This document shows, in pieces, positions 36,187 through 45,316 of a stretch of DNA of 64,000 bases. The notes beneath the pieces were generated by a model, which ran no database searches, was not told where the DNA came from, and was given only the letters and a program-made list of their open reading frames with translations. The translations under genes and the position numbers were made by a program. Within the stretch, counting starts at the first letter, position 1. Each line of letters begins with the position of its first letter. Source of the stretch: Mucilaginibacter celer (lineage in GTDB: Bacteria > Bacteroidota > Bacteroidia > Sphingobacteriales > Sphingobacteriaceae); assembly GCF_003576455.2 (NCBI RefSeq), contig NZ_CP032869.1, forward strand, positions 1,240,001 to 1,304,000, written 5' to 3'.

Positions 36187-36491
36187 TAGGTATCGGATAA
36201 ATATGTTTGATGATATTACAAATGCAAGTTTAAGCTAACATTTTAAAATTACACTCCGTTAGCAAAAATTATACACTATTGCTATGAAATGCGATATTTA
36301 AGATGATAGATTTGAATAACAGCAATGCCCGAAAAAAGATTTAATTAACGGTGTTTTAATTAGCTGATTGTGAGATTTTGTTAGGTTGAAAGTTTAAAGA
36401 TTTAAGTTGAATGTGTTTTACAATTTTGGACTTAAAGCGCGATATTTTGAACTTGATAAAAGCATTGTTGTGATTTATTGTTAAATTAAGC
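36187..36491. other. 305-bp intergenic region, nothing recognised
   Basis: AT-rich spacer between the divergent chitinase and adenosyltransferase genes. I looked for a cobalamin riboswitch ahead of the adenosyltransferase gene and saw none of the expected GC-rich stems. A TATTTTG stretch near 36443 is a weak promoter-like element only. Confidence 0.4.
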
Positions 36492-37061
36492 ATGAAAATA
36501 TATACTAAAACGGGCGATAAAGGGTTAACCTCACTAATAGGAGGCACCCGGGTGCCCAAGCATCATATCCGGATTGAAAGTTACGGTACGGTGGATGAGC
36601 TTAACTCATACATCGGGCTGATTGGCGACCAGGATATTGATGCACATGATAAGGAGGTATTGAAGCAGATACAGGACAGGTTGTTTACTATTGGTGCCTC
36701 GCTGGCGGCCGATCCCGAAAAATCAAAAATGGTTATACCCGATCTGGAATTGGAGGATGTGGAATTGCTGGAAAGCGAAATGGACACCATGAACGAAAGC
36801 CTGCCCGAATTACGGCATTTTATTTTGCCGGGCGGTAATAATGTAATTTCATTTTGCCATATTGCAAGATGTGTTTGCCGCCGGGCCGAAAGAATCACCG
36901 TGCAGCTTGCCGAAGAAAGTACAGTTGATGAAAAAGTGAATATTTATCTGAACAGGTTGAGCGATTACCTGTTCACACTGGCACGCAAATTGGCAAATGA
37001 TTATAAAATACCTGAAAATCAGTGGGTACCGCGTGTTAAGAAAAATGAAAAAAAATATTGA
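36492..37061 (+). CDS. PduO-type ATP:cob(I)alamin adenosyltransferase
   Basis: Converts cob(I)alamin to adenosylcobalamin. The 189 residues have the PduO pattern: MKIYTKTGDKGLTSLIGGTR and SYGTVDELNSYIGLI at the N-terminus, FILPGGNNVISFCHIARCVC with RRAERITV in the middle, and YLNRLSDYLFTLARKLAND at the C-terminus; the basic residues at both ends bind ATP. Adenosylcobalamin could serve methylmalonyl-CoA mutase or a class II ribonucleotide reductase, neither seen here. The DUF2795 gene follows, but a separate promoter (37058-37089) overlaps the end of this gene. Confidence 0.94.
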   Translation: MKIYTKTGDKGLTSLIGGTRVPKHHIRIESYGTVDELNSYIGLIGDQDIDAHDKEVLKQIQDRLFTIGASLAADPEKSKMVIPDLELEDVELLESEMDTMNESLPELRHFILPGGNNVISFCHIARCVCRRAERITVQLAEESTVDEKVNIYLNRLSDYLFTLARKLANDYKIPENQWVPRVKKNEKKY

Positions 37062-37089
37062 TTTTCAAATTGAAAATGTTATACTTTTG
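37058..37089 (+). promoter_or_regulatory. Bacteroidota-type promoter for the DUF2795 gene
   Basis: TTG at 37058-37060 and TACTTTTG at 37082-37089 match TTG-N19-21-TAnnTTTG (here 21 nt), the vegetative promoter of the phylum, about 46 nt before the ATG. Confidence 0.5.
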
Positions 37090-37135
37090 CGAAAACGTAA
37101 AATTTACCGATAATTATAAATATTAAATAAAAACG

Positions 37136-37357
37136 ATGTATTGGACACTTGAACTGGCATCGCACCTTGAGGATGCACCATGGCCCGCAACAAAAGATGA
37201 ATTAATTGATTACGCTATCCGTTCAGGCGCTCCTGTAGAGGTTATCGAAAACCTTCAGGCACTTGAAGATGATGGCGAGCCTTACGAAAATATTGAAGAG
37301 ATCTGGCCGGATTATCCGACAAAAGACGACTTCTTTTTTAACGAAGACGAGTACTAA
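37136..37357 (+). CDS. DUF2795 domain protein
   Basis: A 73-residue acidic protein of the DUF2795 type, recognised from WTLELASHLEDAPWPATKDE followed by LIDYAIRSGAPVEVIENLQAL and the acidic tail. Function is unknown; the family is small, cytoplasmic and common in Bacteroidota and others. It has its own promoter and terminator and so is a monocistronic, probably well expressed gene. The tail DDFFFNEDEY is rich in acidic and aromatic residues. Confidence 0.85.
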   Translation: MYWTLELASHLEDAPWPATKDELIDYAIRSGAPVEVIENLQALEDDGEPYENIEEIWPDYPTKDDFFFNEDEY

Positions 37358-37367
37358 AAACAATAAA

Positions 37368-37396
37368 GAAACCCTTAGCAATAAGGGTTTTTTTGT
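37368..37396 (+). terminator. Terminator of the DUF2795 gene
   Basis: AAACCCTTA and TAAGGGTTT pair around a short loop, followed by a T run, 10-15 bp after the stop. Confidence 0.9.
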
Positions 37397-37462
37397 TGGT
37401 TAGCCTTTTTTGGAATGGTTTTGGTATAGGTGATTACACATTTACTTAAAAACATTACAAAT

Positions 37463-37612
37463 ATGAGAGGCTTATTGTACATCATCGCGGTTATCCTGGT
37501 TATTGGATGGCTGTTTGGAGCGTTTATTCACCCGTTTGGAGGTGGCTTGATCCACATTTTATTGGTTATAGCTATTATAGCTGTACTGTTAGGCGTGATC
37601 AGGAGGGCATAA
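37463..37612 (+). CDS. Small membrane protein, lmo0937 family
   Basis: A 49-residue protein consisting of two hydrophobic segments (about 3-20 and 27-45) and an Arg-Arg end. The pattern LLYIIAVILVIGWLFGAF and then GGLIHILLVIAIIAVLLGVI fits the lmo0937 family of small membrane proteins, whose role is unknown but often stress-related. I chose the ATG at 37463; an in-frame upstream ATG at 37430 would add 11 polar residues. It is followed by a good bidirectional terminator shared with ispD. Confidence 0.8.
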   Translation: MRGLLYIIAVILVIGWLFGAFIHPFGGGLIHILLVIAIIAVLLGVIRRA

Positions 37613-37634
37613 AACCACCTTGTATTGCAAATAG

Positions 37635-37666
37635 AAAAGCCACGGGTATTATACCTGTGGCTTTTT
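37635..37666. terminator. Bidirectional terminator between the lmo0937-like gene and ispD
   Basis: AAAAGCCACGGGTAT and ATACCTGTGGCTTTTT form a nearly perfect stem with T runs on both strands. It overlaps the last codons of ispD. Confidence 0.9.
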
Positions 37667-38362
37667 GCTTAAAAGTAGTTCGGCAATGGCTATATCTTCG
37701 GGAAAGGTGATCTTGATATTGCTGTGATCGCCTTCGGTTAGTTTTATTTCGGCTCCGTATTGTTCAACAACGCTGGCATCATCGGTAAAATTTGGGCTGA
37801 ATGGCTGCTCGTAGGCTTTTCGCAACAGTGATGCTTTAAATGTTTGCGGGGTTTGAACCAGGTAAATCTCATCCCTTATTAAACTAACCGATTTGCCATC
37901 TTTAACCTGCCTGATAGAATCGCGGCTTTTAACGGCCACTACGGCGGTTCCGTGTTCATTGGCGCATTGATAAGCTTCATCGATGGTTAATGGGCTTGTG
38001 AGTGGGCGTACAGCATCCTGTACGGCTACTAAGGCTTCGTGGTCTGTAATTAAAGTCAGTCCGTTTTTTACCGAGTGGAAGCGGGTTTCGCCGCCGGTTA
38101 CCAGTTGGTGGGGGATATTGAAGGTGTGTTTTTTTATAAGTTGTTGCCAGTATTCGTGATAATCTGTTGGTAAAACAAGTATGATTTGGGGGTTTGCTTC
38201 TGTATTGTTGAATGCTTCGATAGTGTACATTAAAACAGGTTTGCCATTCACCAGCAAAAACTGTTTTGGTATTGCCGATTGCATGCGGCTGCCCGAGCCA
38301 CCGGCTACTATAATAACGTATTTTGGGATATTGGAAAATAACGATTCGTGGTTAGAGGACAT
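37649..38362 (-). CDS. ispD: 2-C-methyl-D-erythritol 4-phosphate cytidylyltransferase
   Basis: Third step of the MEP isoprenoid pathway, using CTP. The 237 residues carry the nucleotidyltransferase start VIVAGGSGSRMQSAIPKQFL with Arg and Lys of the CTP site, VQDAVRPLTS, and the C-terminal DDASVVEQYG with NIKITFPEDIAIAE. The 3' end overlaps the hairpin of the terminator. The gene stands alone, separated from queA by a 342-bp repeat-bearing spacer. Confidence 0.95.
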   Translation of the reverse strand: MSSNHESLFSNIPKYVIIVAGGSGSRMQSAIPKQFLLVNGKPVLMYTIEAFNNTEANPQIILVLPTDYHEYWQQLIKKHTFNIPHQLVTGGETRFHSVKNGLTLITDHEALVAVQDAVRPLTSPLTIDEAYQCANEHGTAVVAVKSRDSIRQVKDGKSVSLIRDEIYLVQTPQTFKASLLRKAYEQPFSPNFTDDASVVEQYGAEIKLTEGDHSNIKITFPEDIAIAELLLSKKPQV

Positions 38363-38489
38363 TTAATTTCAGTTTGTAGCTTTTAAATGGTTAAACCTCT
38401 GGTGCTTGCACCGGGTAGGACTTGCATACGGCTTTTGGGGTTACGAACGGCTTTGTGCAATGATACAATCATTGGCCGCTCATTTGCCG

Positions 38490-38625
38490 CGGGGGCTGTT
38501 ACTTTTGTCTTGACACAAAAGTAACCAAAAAGTCAAGACAGAAAAAAGCTTCTGCCCGCGAGGCCATACTCCCGGCCCGCTTTTCTGTCGGGCCACCGCT
38601 CGTTTTGATTGGGAGTTGATGGGCT
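38490..38625. repeat. Probable dispersed palindromic element
   Basis: GTTACTTTTGT (38498-38508) and ACAAAAGTAAC (38515-38525) are perfect 11-bp inverted arms with a 6-nt loop holding CTTGAC; CTTGAC-like words recur at about 38509 and, inverted, at 38532. A GC-rich part with GGCCCGC/GCGGGCC-like runs follows. I recall similar sequences repeated in Sphingobacteriaceae genomes, but could not check this. Confidence 0.5.
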
Positions 38626-38642
38626 AACCCTAAAATCTACCG

Positions 38643-38678
38643 CAAAAAAAATGAGATGCAGGAAAATCCCGCATCTCA
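38643..38678 (-). terminator. Terminator of queA
   Basis: On the minus strand TGAGATGC and GCATCTCA pair and are followed by a run of eight T, 27 bp after the queA stop. Confidence 0.85.
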
Positions 38679-38704
38679 AATTTATATATGCTATTAAAAA
38701 ACTT

Positions 38705-39754
38705 TTAAATGATAAGCATCGCGTCGCCGTAGCTGTAGAAACGGTATTTTTCTTTTACCGCAATCTCGTAAGCGTTCATTACGTTTTCGTAACCACCAAA
38801 GGCCGCAATCATCATCAACAGGGTTGACTCGGGTGTGTGGAAGTTGGTGATCATGGAGTTGGCAATGCTGAAATCGTACGGCGGGAAAATGAATTTGCTG
38901 GTCCAGTCGTTAGCGGCTTTCAGGGTTTTATTGGCCGATACTGCCGATTCGATGGTACGCATTGATGTAGTGCCAACCGCGCAAATGCGTGCTTTACGCT
39001 CAATACCGCGGTTTACAATATCAGCTTGTTTTTGCTCAATAATGAATTGCTCCGAATCCATTTTGTGCTTGGTTAAATCCTCAACCTCAACCGGGCGGAA
39101 GGTGCCTAAACCAACGTGCAGGGTAACCTCGGCAAAATCAACACCTTTTAATTCAAGGCGTTTCATCAGCTCGCGGCTAAAGTGTAAACCTGCGGTAGGG
39201 GCAGCAACGGCACCTTCGTGTTTAGCAAAAATGGTTTGGTAACGCTCCTTATCTTCGGCGGTGGCTTTACGTTTAATGTATTTTGGCAGCGGTGTTTCGC
39301 CCAAAATCTCTACATTGCGGCGGAATTCCTCGTCGGTACCGTCGAATAAAAAGCGGATGGTACGGCCGCGTGAAGTGGTGTTATCAACAACTTCGGCAAT
39401 CAGCAAATCGTCGTCGCCAAAATATAATTTATTGCCTACGCGGATTTTACGGGCCGGATCAACCAGCACATCCCACAGGCGTAATTCTTTGTTCAGTTCG
39501 CGAAGCAAAAATACTTCGATGGTTGCACCTGTTTTTTCCTTGTTGCCATATAAACGGGCAGGGAAAACTTTGGTATTGTTAAGGATCATTACATCCTTAT
39601 CATGAAAGTAATCAAGTACATCTTTAAATATTTTATGCTCAATTTTGCCTGAATCTTTGTGTAAAACCATTAAACGTGATTCATCGCGGGTAGCAGATGG
39701 AGTATGGGCGATAAGGGACTCAGGTAAGTTAAATTTAAATTGAGATAATTTCAT
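38705..39754 (-). CDS. queA: tRNA preQ1(34) S-adenosylmethionine ribosyltransferase-isomerase
   Basis: Adds the epoxycyclopentane ring of queuosine to tRNA. The 349-residue length and sequence fit QueA: start [31 protein letters not shown], the region [30 protein letters not shown], and the C-terminal [19 protein letters not shown]. It is monocistronic, with a strong terminator. The upstream spacer of 254 bp to the divergent ABC permease shows only AT-rich promoter-like sequence. Confidence 0.96.
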   Translation of the reverse strand: MKLSQFKFNLPESLIAHTPSATRDESRLMVLHKDSGKIEHKIFKDVLDYFHDKDVMILNNTKVFPARLYGNKEKTGATIEVFLLRELNKELRLWDVLVDPARKIRVGNKLYFGDDDLLIAEVVDNTTSRGRTIRFLFDGTDEEFRRNVEILGETPLPKYIKRKATAEDKERYQTIFAKHEGAVAAPTAGLHFSRELMKRLELKGVDFAEVTLHVGLGTFRPVEVEDLTKHKMDSEQFIIEQKQADIVNRGIERKARICAVGTTSMRTIESAVSANKTLKAANDWTSKFIFPPYDFSIANSMITNFHTPESTLLMMIAAFGGYENVMNAYEIAVKEKYRFYSYGDAMLII

Positions 39755-40008
39755 GTTTGTGTTTATGAATTTTCAAGGGCGCAAATGTACGAAATTTTTT
39801 TGTTAATTTAACAGATTTTTTTAAGAAGCATTTTAATTACACAACTGTTATATTAATTGCAAAATGCTGTAACTTAATAAAGCCGTTACCGTCTAAAATA
39901 AATATCGCCCAAAAGGCTGTTTATTGTTAATAAAAGCGGTTGCCCGGCACATTCCCACGTAAAAGCGTGCAATAAAATTGATTAACAGGAAATATCAAAA
40001 TTAGTTAG

Positions 40009-41256
40009 ATGATTTTTTTAAAACTTTTAAGAGAGAGTTTTTTATTTGCCGGCGATGCGCTGCGACAAAATAAAACACGCACGTTTTTATCACTGTTGGG
40101 AGTAACCATCGGTATTTTTACCATTATAGCGGTAAAATCGGCAGTGGATACTTTGCGTAACAACCTGCAGCACAGTGTGGATAAACTGGGTAATAACAGT
40201 ATTTACGTACAAAAATGGCCCTGGGTTGGCGGCAGCGACTTCCCCTGGTGGAAGTACCTGCAACGCCCCGAATCTGATTTGCGCGATTTTAACGAACTGT
40301 CGCGCCGCATCACAACAGCCGAAGCTTTATCCTACGAGATCAATATCGATAACCGCACCATCAAATATAAAAGTAATACAGTAGAAGGCGCGCAGGTTGA
40401 TGCCGCATCGCAGGATCACGACAAAACCTGGAACTTTGATTTTGAAAGCGGGCGCTATTTTACCGAAATCGAGTCAAAAACCGGCGCGCCGATTACCAAT
40501 ATCGGTTATGATATAGCTCAAAACCTGTTTCCGGATGGTGATGCCATCGGTAAACAGATTAAGGTAATGGGCCGTTATGTAACTATTGTAGGCGTATTCT
40601 CCAAGCAGGGTAAAGATATGTTGGGCATCTCTACCGATAAGGAAGTATTGCTTCCGCTTAACTTTGCCCGCAACTTAATTGATATTCAAAGTTCAAGATA
40701 CGGCCCGGCAATAATTGTACGGGGTAAAAAAGGCATTCCTACAGATGATGTGGAAAGCGAGATTAAAGGCCTGATGCGCTCTATTCGCAGGCTAAGGCCG
40801 GGGGCCGAAGATAATTTTTCGCTCAACCGCACTACCATGATCACCCAGCAGCTCGACGAGCTTTTTGGCATCGTTAATAAAGGCGGTTTTATTATCGGCT
40901 TGTTTTCGGTACTGGTGGGTGGTTTTGGGATAGCCAATATCATGTTTGTTTCGGTAAAGGAACGCACCAATATTATCGGCATCCAAAAATCGTTAGGTGC
41001 TAAAAACTATTTTATATTATTGCAGTTTTTAATTGAATCGGTATTGCTTTGCCTTGCCGGCGGGTTAATCGGGTTGTTTTTTGTGTATCTGGGTACTTTA
41101 ATTGTAAAAGCTGCTGCTGATATACAGGTGATACTCGATGCTGCCAACATTGCAACAGGCTTAAGTTATTCAATTATAATAGGAGTGATAGCGGGAATTA
41201 TCCCGGCCTATTCGGCCTCAAGGCTCGATCCGGTTGAAGCTATCCGCACAAACTAA
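40009..41256 (+). CDS. ABC transporter permease, MacB/FtsX type
   Basis: A 415-residue inner-membrane permease with a helix near the N-terminus (about 25-47), a periplasmic MacB_PCD-like domain (about 50-280) and three C-terminal helices (about 294-320, 340-372, 380-405) that form the FtsX core (FSVLVGGFGIANIMFVSV). The N-terminal FLSLLGVTIGIFTIIAVKSA is typical. It lacks an ATPase neighbour; the MacB/LolD-like ATPase at 32835 might serve it. It is 8 bp from the DUF3347 lipoprotein gene, so they are probably one transcript. Substrate unknown. Confidence 0.9.
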   Translation: MIFLKLLRESFLFAGDALRQNKTRTFLSLLGVTIGIFTIIAVKSAVDTLRNNLQHSVDKLGNNSIYVQKWPWVGGSDFPWWKYLQRPESDLRDFNELSRRITTAEALSYEINIDNRTIKYKSNTVEGAQVDAASQDHDKTWNFDFESGRYFTEIESKTGAPITNIGYDIAQNLFPDGDAIGKQIKVMGRYVTIVGVFSKQGKDMLGISTDKEVLLPLNFARNLIDIQSSRYGPAIIVRGKKGIPTDDVESEIKGLMRSIRRLRPGAEDNFSLNRTTMITQQLDELFGIVNKGGFIIGLFSVLVGGFGIANIMFVSVKERTNIIGIQKSLGAKNYFILLQFLIESVLLCLAGGLIGLFFVYLGTLIVKAAADIQVILDAANIATGLSYSIIIGVIAGIIPAYSASRLDPVEAIRTN

Positions 41257-41264
41257 TTTGCAAT

Positions 41265-41795
41265 ATGAAAATTATTAAATCACTATGTTTTTTGGCGGTT
41301 ATTGCCTCATCAGCATGCAATCAACCCGCTAAGCAACAGCAGGAAACCGCCAAAGCAGAGGGTGTTTCTGCCGATACTGCCAAAACAACCGCAGCCACGC
41401 AGATAGCGGATACAGCAGCTGTAGTTAAAGCTTACATCGCTCTAAAAGATGAGTTTTTAAAATCGGATGTAGCAGGTGTTAAAACTGCTGCCTCGGCCCT
41501 GGAGGCAAGACTGGCCGGTATTAAAGGCTGCTCCGAAACAGCAATTGTAGCACACCAGATAACCGAAGCCGGCGATATCAAAGCCCAGCGTGAATCATTT
41601 TTGGCTTTGAGTAAAGATGTGGTAGACCTTGTTAAAGGCGGTAAATTTAAATCGGCACCAATTTATGTTGATTTTTGCCCGATGGCAGATGGAGGTAAAG
41701 GCGGCTATTGGCTATCAGCAGCTAAAACCATCGAGAATCCGTATTTTCCTGAACACATGAAGGAGTGCGGATCAGTGAAGGAGCAGATTAATTAA
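41265..41795 (+). CDS. DUF3347-type lipoprotein
   Basis: A 176-residue protein with a lipoprotein signal (VIASSACNQ). The DUF3347 pattern is visible: VVKAYIALKDEFLKSDVAGV with helical repeats, and FCPMADGGKGGYWLSAAKT then NPYFPEHMKECGSV. This domain is found free or fused to CusB-like membrane-fusion proteins and the conserved Cys/Met residues suggest metal binding, which is an inference. It starts 8 bp after the permease gene, so a transport accessory role is plausible. Right after its stop comes a nested pair of palindromic word arrays. Confidence 0.8.
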   Translation: MKIIKSLCFLAVIASSACNQPAKQQQETAKAEGVSADTAKTTAATQIADTAAVVKAYIALKDEFLKSDVAGVKTAASALEARLAGIKGCSETAIVAHQITEAGDIKAQRESFLALSKDVVDLVKGGKFKSAPIYVDFCPMADGGKGGYWLSAAKTIENPYFPEHMKECGSVKEQIN

Positions 41796-41796
41796 G

Positions 41797-41985
41797 ACCG
41801 TTGATCTTGTCTGAATCAAAATTTACAGAATTTGAGAATTTTCAGAATAATAAATGATCAGCAGACATTCTGTTAATTCTATAATTTTGTAAATTCTGAT
41901 TCAGACAAAAAACAGCGAAATCAACGCAACCATCTAAATCAACGGCCAGAATCTGTGTAATCAAAAAATAATCGGTGTAATCCCC
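41797..41985. repeat. Nested word-array palindromes after the DUF3347 gene
   Basis: An inner palindrome of the CAGAATT family (41809-41906) lies between ACCGTTGAT (about 41797) and a GAAATCAACG array (41912-41985), whose ATCAACGG near 41938-41945 pairs with it. The outer family also occurs at 46833-46931 and 54331-54370. Confidence 0.65.
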
Positions 41986-41997
41986 CCCCCCAAAAAT

Positions 41998-42035
41998 AAA
42001 TCCGAAATCGAACATCCGAAATCCGAAATCAAAAT
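41998..42035 (-). repeat. Heptamer array GATTTCG starting at the hybrid kinase stop
   Basis: On the minus strand the stop TGA merges with the first GATTTCG word, followed by GATTTCG, GATGTTC, GATTTCG and GATTTAT with a 7-nt period. Confidence 0.7.
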
Positions 42036-45000
42036 TGCGCCGGTTGTTTTAAATGTTTTGCCAGTTTAGCATATAACACCTCGGGTACAAAAGGTTTGGT
42101 CAGATAATCAACCATACCGGCTGCCAGGGCTTTTTCGTAGGTTTCGGGCATGGCATCGGCAGTAAGGGCTATAATAGGTAAATCGGGATGCGATACCTTA
42201 ATAACTGCGGTTGCTTCAAAGCCATCCATAACGGGCATTTGCAGGTCCATAATAATCAGGTCATAATTATTGGCGTTTACCATATCAACAGCAATACGGC
42301 CATTTATAGCTTCGGCCACCTGCGCATTCCATCGTTTTAAAAACTTGGCGGCTATCATCAGGTTCATTTTGTTGTCATCAACCACCAATATATTCAGGCC
42401 CTGCAAGTTGTGATCTGTAATATTCATTGGCACTGCCGGCTGTGCAGGTATGTCCGATCCAGGCGCAAGCGCAAAGCTTATGGTAAAATTAAAAGTTGTG
42501 CCTTTGCTCAATTCGCTCGATACCGAGATGGTACCTTTATGCAGTTCAACCAGGCGTTTGGTAATGGCCAAACCAAGCCCGGTTCCCCCATAATCATTGT
42601 TAATTACCTGCTGATCCTGCATAAAAGGATCAAAAACGATGTTGAAGCTTTCGGGCGAGATGCCAATGCCGGTATCGGTAACCGCAAATTTAATGCTTAC
42701 GGTGCTTTCGGTAAGTATATCCCTGTCAAGCCTTATGGTTACACCGCCCTTATGTGTAAATTTTATAGCGTTGCTTACCAGGTTGTTTAAGATCTGGCTA
42801 AGCCTCATAGCATCTCCCATCAGTTCGGCTGGGATGCTCCCGTCTATAATAACATCAAGTGCAAGCTGTTTCTCTGTAGCCCGGTGAATAAACTGCTGCT
42901 TTATTTTTTGGATGAGTTGCTGAACATCAAAACGCGAATGATTCAGTTCCAGCTTTCCGGCCTCTATTTTGTTATAATCTAAAATATCATTGATGATAGC
43001 CAGCAAGCTCTCGCCCGAAAATTTGAGCGTGTTAAGGTAGTCCATTTGTTCGGCCCGTGGATTTTCGCTTAGCAGCAGGTTGGTGGTGCCAATTACCGCG
43101 TTCATCGGCGTACGGATTTCATGGCTCATGATAGACAGGAACTCCGATTTGAACTTGGATGATTTTTCCGCCACTTCTTTAGCCCAGATCAAATCCTGCC
43201 GTGCTTTTTCCTGGTCGGTTATATCCTCGCCAAGTGCAGTTACTTCTTTAATTTTGCCGTTTTCATCATAAAATATAGTGTTTTGCCAGTTTATTATACG
43301 CCGTTCGCCGTTACGGCAAATAACCGGATTAATGTAATGGGGTAAAATGGCATTGTTTGCAAACCAGCTTTTCATGTAATCTTTCAAATCTTCCGGAATA
43401 AGGTGATCCATCCAGTTCATCCCGATGATTTCCGTTTGGGTGTAACCCAACAAATTGGCCAGGTATCTATTGCAGAAGGTAACGTAACCATTATCATCAA
43501 TCGTTATGGCAGCCATGTTAATGGTTTCCAGCACCTGGCGGTATTTACTTTCGGCGGTTCTGAAATCAATTTCGGCAGTTTTACGTTCTGTAATATCCTG
43601 TAAGGTACCGATGATTTTACGTACACTGCCGTCTTCGTTATATAAACGCTTGCCCGCAATAATGCTAACATGCTTGATATGGCCGGCTGGAGTAACAATA
43701 CGGTATTCGTAAGATGAATCCATGGTGTTTGCATTGCTGCGCAGCATTTGCCTTATAATGGGCCTGTCGTTAGGATGCGCATGCTTCAGCAATAACTTAA
43801 CAAAGCACCTGTGGCATGATGAGGTTTGCCGGTTATGTTCAAAAATGTTATTCAACTCTTCCGACCATGAAATATGCCTCGACGCAACATCGTATTTCCA
43901 GTTGCCAATTTTAGCAATGGCCTGGGCTTCCATCAGTTCCAGCTGGCTCAGTTTAACTGCCTTATCGGCCAGCCGGGCTTCGGTAATATCCTGTATAATA
44001 CCAAAAGTGCGGGTTTCGGCGTTGGCCGATAGCTTCCGTTCGCCGCGTTGAATCCTGATGTATTTTAAGTTACCCGCCGGGGTAATAAATTTATGTTCAA
44101 TTTTACTTTGAGGGGTAGTACGGATGGTATTGAGGTATTCAAAAACATCATCCCTGTCATCAGGGTGTACCATGCTTATGTAATATTGAAACCTGCTTAC
44201 ACCTTCGGGTGGGTTTTCAATTTCGAGCAAGGAGTTTAAGTTAGCCGACCAAAAGGTTTCCTTCGTTTCATGATCGTACCACCAGTTGCCTATCCGGGCA
44301 ATATTTTGGGCCTCAAGCAGTAAGTCCTCATTTTCTTTAAGCTTACGCTCGTATTTCTTTTGCCCGGTTATATCAACAACCGATGCCGAAATACGGCCGG
44401 TATAACCTGATGACTGTTCAAATATCGGCGTAAAATTGGCGGTAAAAGAGTGACCGCTATCGAAGTCCGAATCAAACTCTATCGATATCGGTTTGCGGGT
44501 TTCTATCACATAATTTAAAGCCCTGTCGTACTTCTCGGCTTTTTCGGGGCCTACAACCTGGTCAAGCGTTTTACCTATCGCTATTCGCGGGTTAACGGGC
44601 CGCTCGGTCATCTCATTAAACCAAACATTAATACAGGTTTTGGTTTCATCAAACTCAAAAATGATATCATTAAGCGAGTTAATGAGCGCGTTGAGGTGTT
44701 TGCGGCTTTCACGTAATTCGGCATCGTTAACAACAAGGTTTTGGTTTAGCTTCATTACGTTGTCTACAGCGCTTTTCAACTGGTACTGGTAGGCCATTAC
44801 CACTAAAAACGATAAGTAGGCTATCAATGTAAAAATCACAATAAGCACTACAAGCACAGTAGGCGAAATAGCCAGTTTTGGCGCGGTAAAATAAGCTGTT
44901 ACAATGGCCGCCAGGTTCGCTTCGCTTATTAATACAAACTCAAGGCGTTTTTTGCAAAAAAGAGTAAGTGCTATAAAAACGGTTATAGCGCTAAACAGGT

Positions 45001-45316
45001 ATACATGCTCAAAGCCGTTTTTCCCTAATAAAATGCAATTGTTTATCAGCAAAAAAGACGTAATGGTTAGGCTAACGCTTATTTTATAGTATACTTTATT
45101 ACCTAAAAAAGAAAAGGATAGTGCCGCCAAACAAAAAAAACAGCTTATAAGACGAAGCCAGAATGGATCGTACGAGTTATACGAACACAGATAATGCAAC
45201 GACGGGCTGGCAATTAATAAGCCTATAAGCAATAGCCGGTAAACGGTGGCATCGTTTTGGATTAAAAACAATCCCTTGCCTTTTAGCGACACGATGTTGA
45301 GTAATTTTTTAATCAA
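42029..45316 (-). CDS. Membrane multi-PAS hybrid histidine kinase with receiver domain
   Basis: A 1095-residue sensor kinase. Residues about 25-190 hold six or seven hydrophobic segments, a membrane sensor region of unknown type. Four PAS-like domains follow, starting about 205 (LINSLNDIIFEFD), 330 (IARIGNWWYD), 455 (IAKIGNWKYD) and 590 (TINMAAITIDDNGYVTF). Then come HisKA (IMSHEIRTPMNAV), HATPase_c (DTGIGISPE; GGTGLGLAI) and a receiver domain with its Asp in IIMDLQMPVMDG. The kinase core is nearly the same pattern as the soluble kinase at 25359. No transcription regulator is near, so output is probably through an Hpt protein. Signal unknown. Its stop codon lies in a GATTTCG array. Confidence 0.92.
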   Translation of the reverse strand: MIKKLLNIVSLKGKGLFLIQNDATVYRLLLIGLLIASPSLHYLCSYNSYDPFWLRLISCFFCLAALSFSFLGNKVYYKISVSLTITSFLLINNCILLGKNGFEHVYLFSAITVFIALTLFCKKRLEFVLISEANLAAIVTAYFTAPKLAISPTVLVVLIVIFTLIAYLSFLVVMAYQYQLKSAVDNVMKLNQNLVVNDAELRESRKHLNALINSLNDIIFEFDETKTCINVWFNEMTERPVNPRIAIGKTLDQVVGPEKAEKYDRALNYVIETRKPISIEFDSDFDSGHSFTANFTPIFEQSSGYTGRISASVVDITGQKKYERKLKENEDLLLEAQNIARIGNWWYDHETKETFWSANLNSLLEIENPPEGVSRFQYYISMVHPDDRDDVFEYLNTIRTTPQSKIEHKFITPAGNLKYIRIQRGERKLSANAETRTFGIIQDITEARLADKAVKLSQLELMEAQAIAKIGNWKYDVASRHISWSEELNNIFEHNRQTSSCHRCFVKLLLKHAHPNDRPIIRQMLRSNANTMDSSYEYRIVTPAGHIKHVSIIAGKRLYNEDGSVRKIIGTLQDITERKTAEIDFRTAESKYRQVLETINMAAITIDDNGYVTFCNRYLANLLGYTQTEIIGMNWMDHLIPEDLKDYMKSWFANNAILPHYINPVICRNGERRIINWQNTIFYDENGKIKEVTALGEDITDQEKARQDLIWAKEVAEKSSKFKSEFLSIMSHEIRTPMNAVIGTTNLLLSENPRAEQMDYLNTLKFSGESLLAIINDILDYNKIEAGKLELNHSRFDVQQLIQKIKQQFIHRATEKQLALDVIIDGSIPAELMGDAMRLSQILNNLVSNAIKFTHKGGVTIRLDRDILTESTVSIKFAVTDTGIGISPESFNIVFDPFMQDQQVINNDYGGTGLGLAITKRLVELHKGTISVSSELSKGTTFNFTISFALAPGSDIPAQPAVPMNITDHNLQGLNILVVDDNKMNLMIAAKFLKRWNAQVAEAINGRIAVDMVNANNYDLIIMDLQMPVMDGFEATAVIKVSHPDLPIIALTADAMPETYEKALAAGMVDYLTKPFVPEVLYAKLAKHLKQPAQF

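Larger units (their letters stand above)
38363..38704. other. 342-bp intergenic region with repeat element
   Basis: Holds the dispersed repeat at 38490-38625, a C/G-rich stretch before it, and the queA terminator. No ORF has convincing coding character. Confidence 0.5.

Noticed and set aside
36187..36491. Cobalamin riboswitch ahead of the adenosyltransferase gene
   Set aside because: The spacer is AT-rich without the conserved stems and boxes expected of the class.
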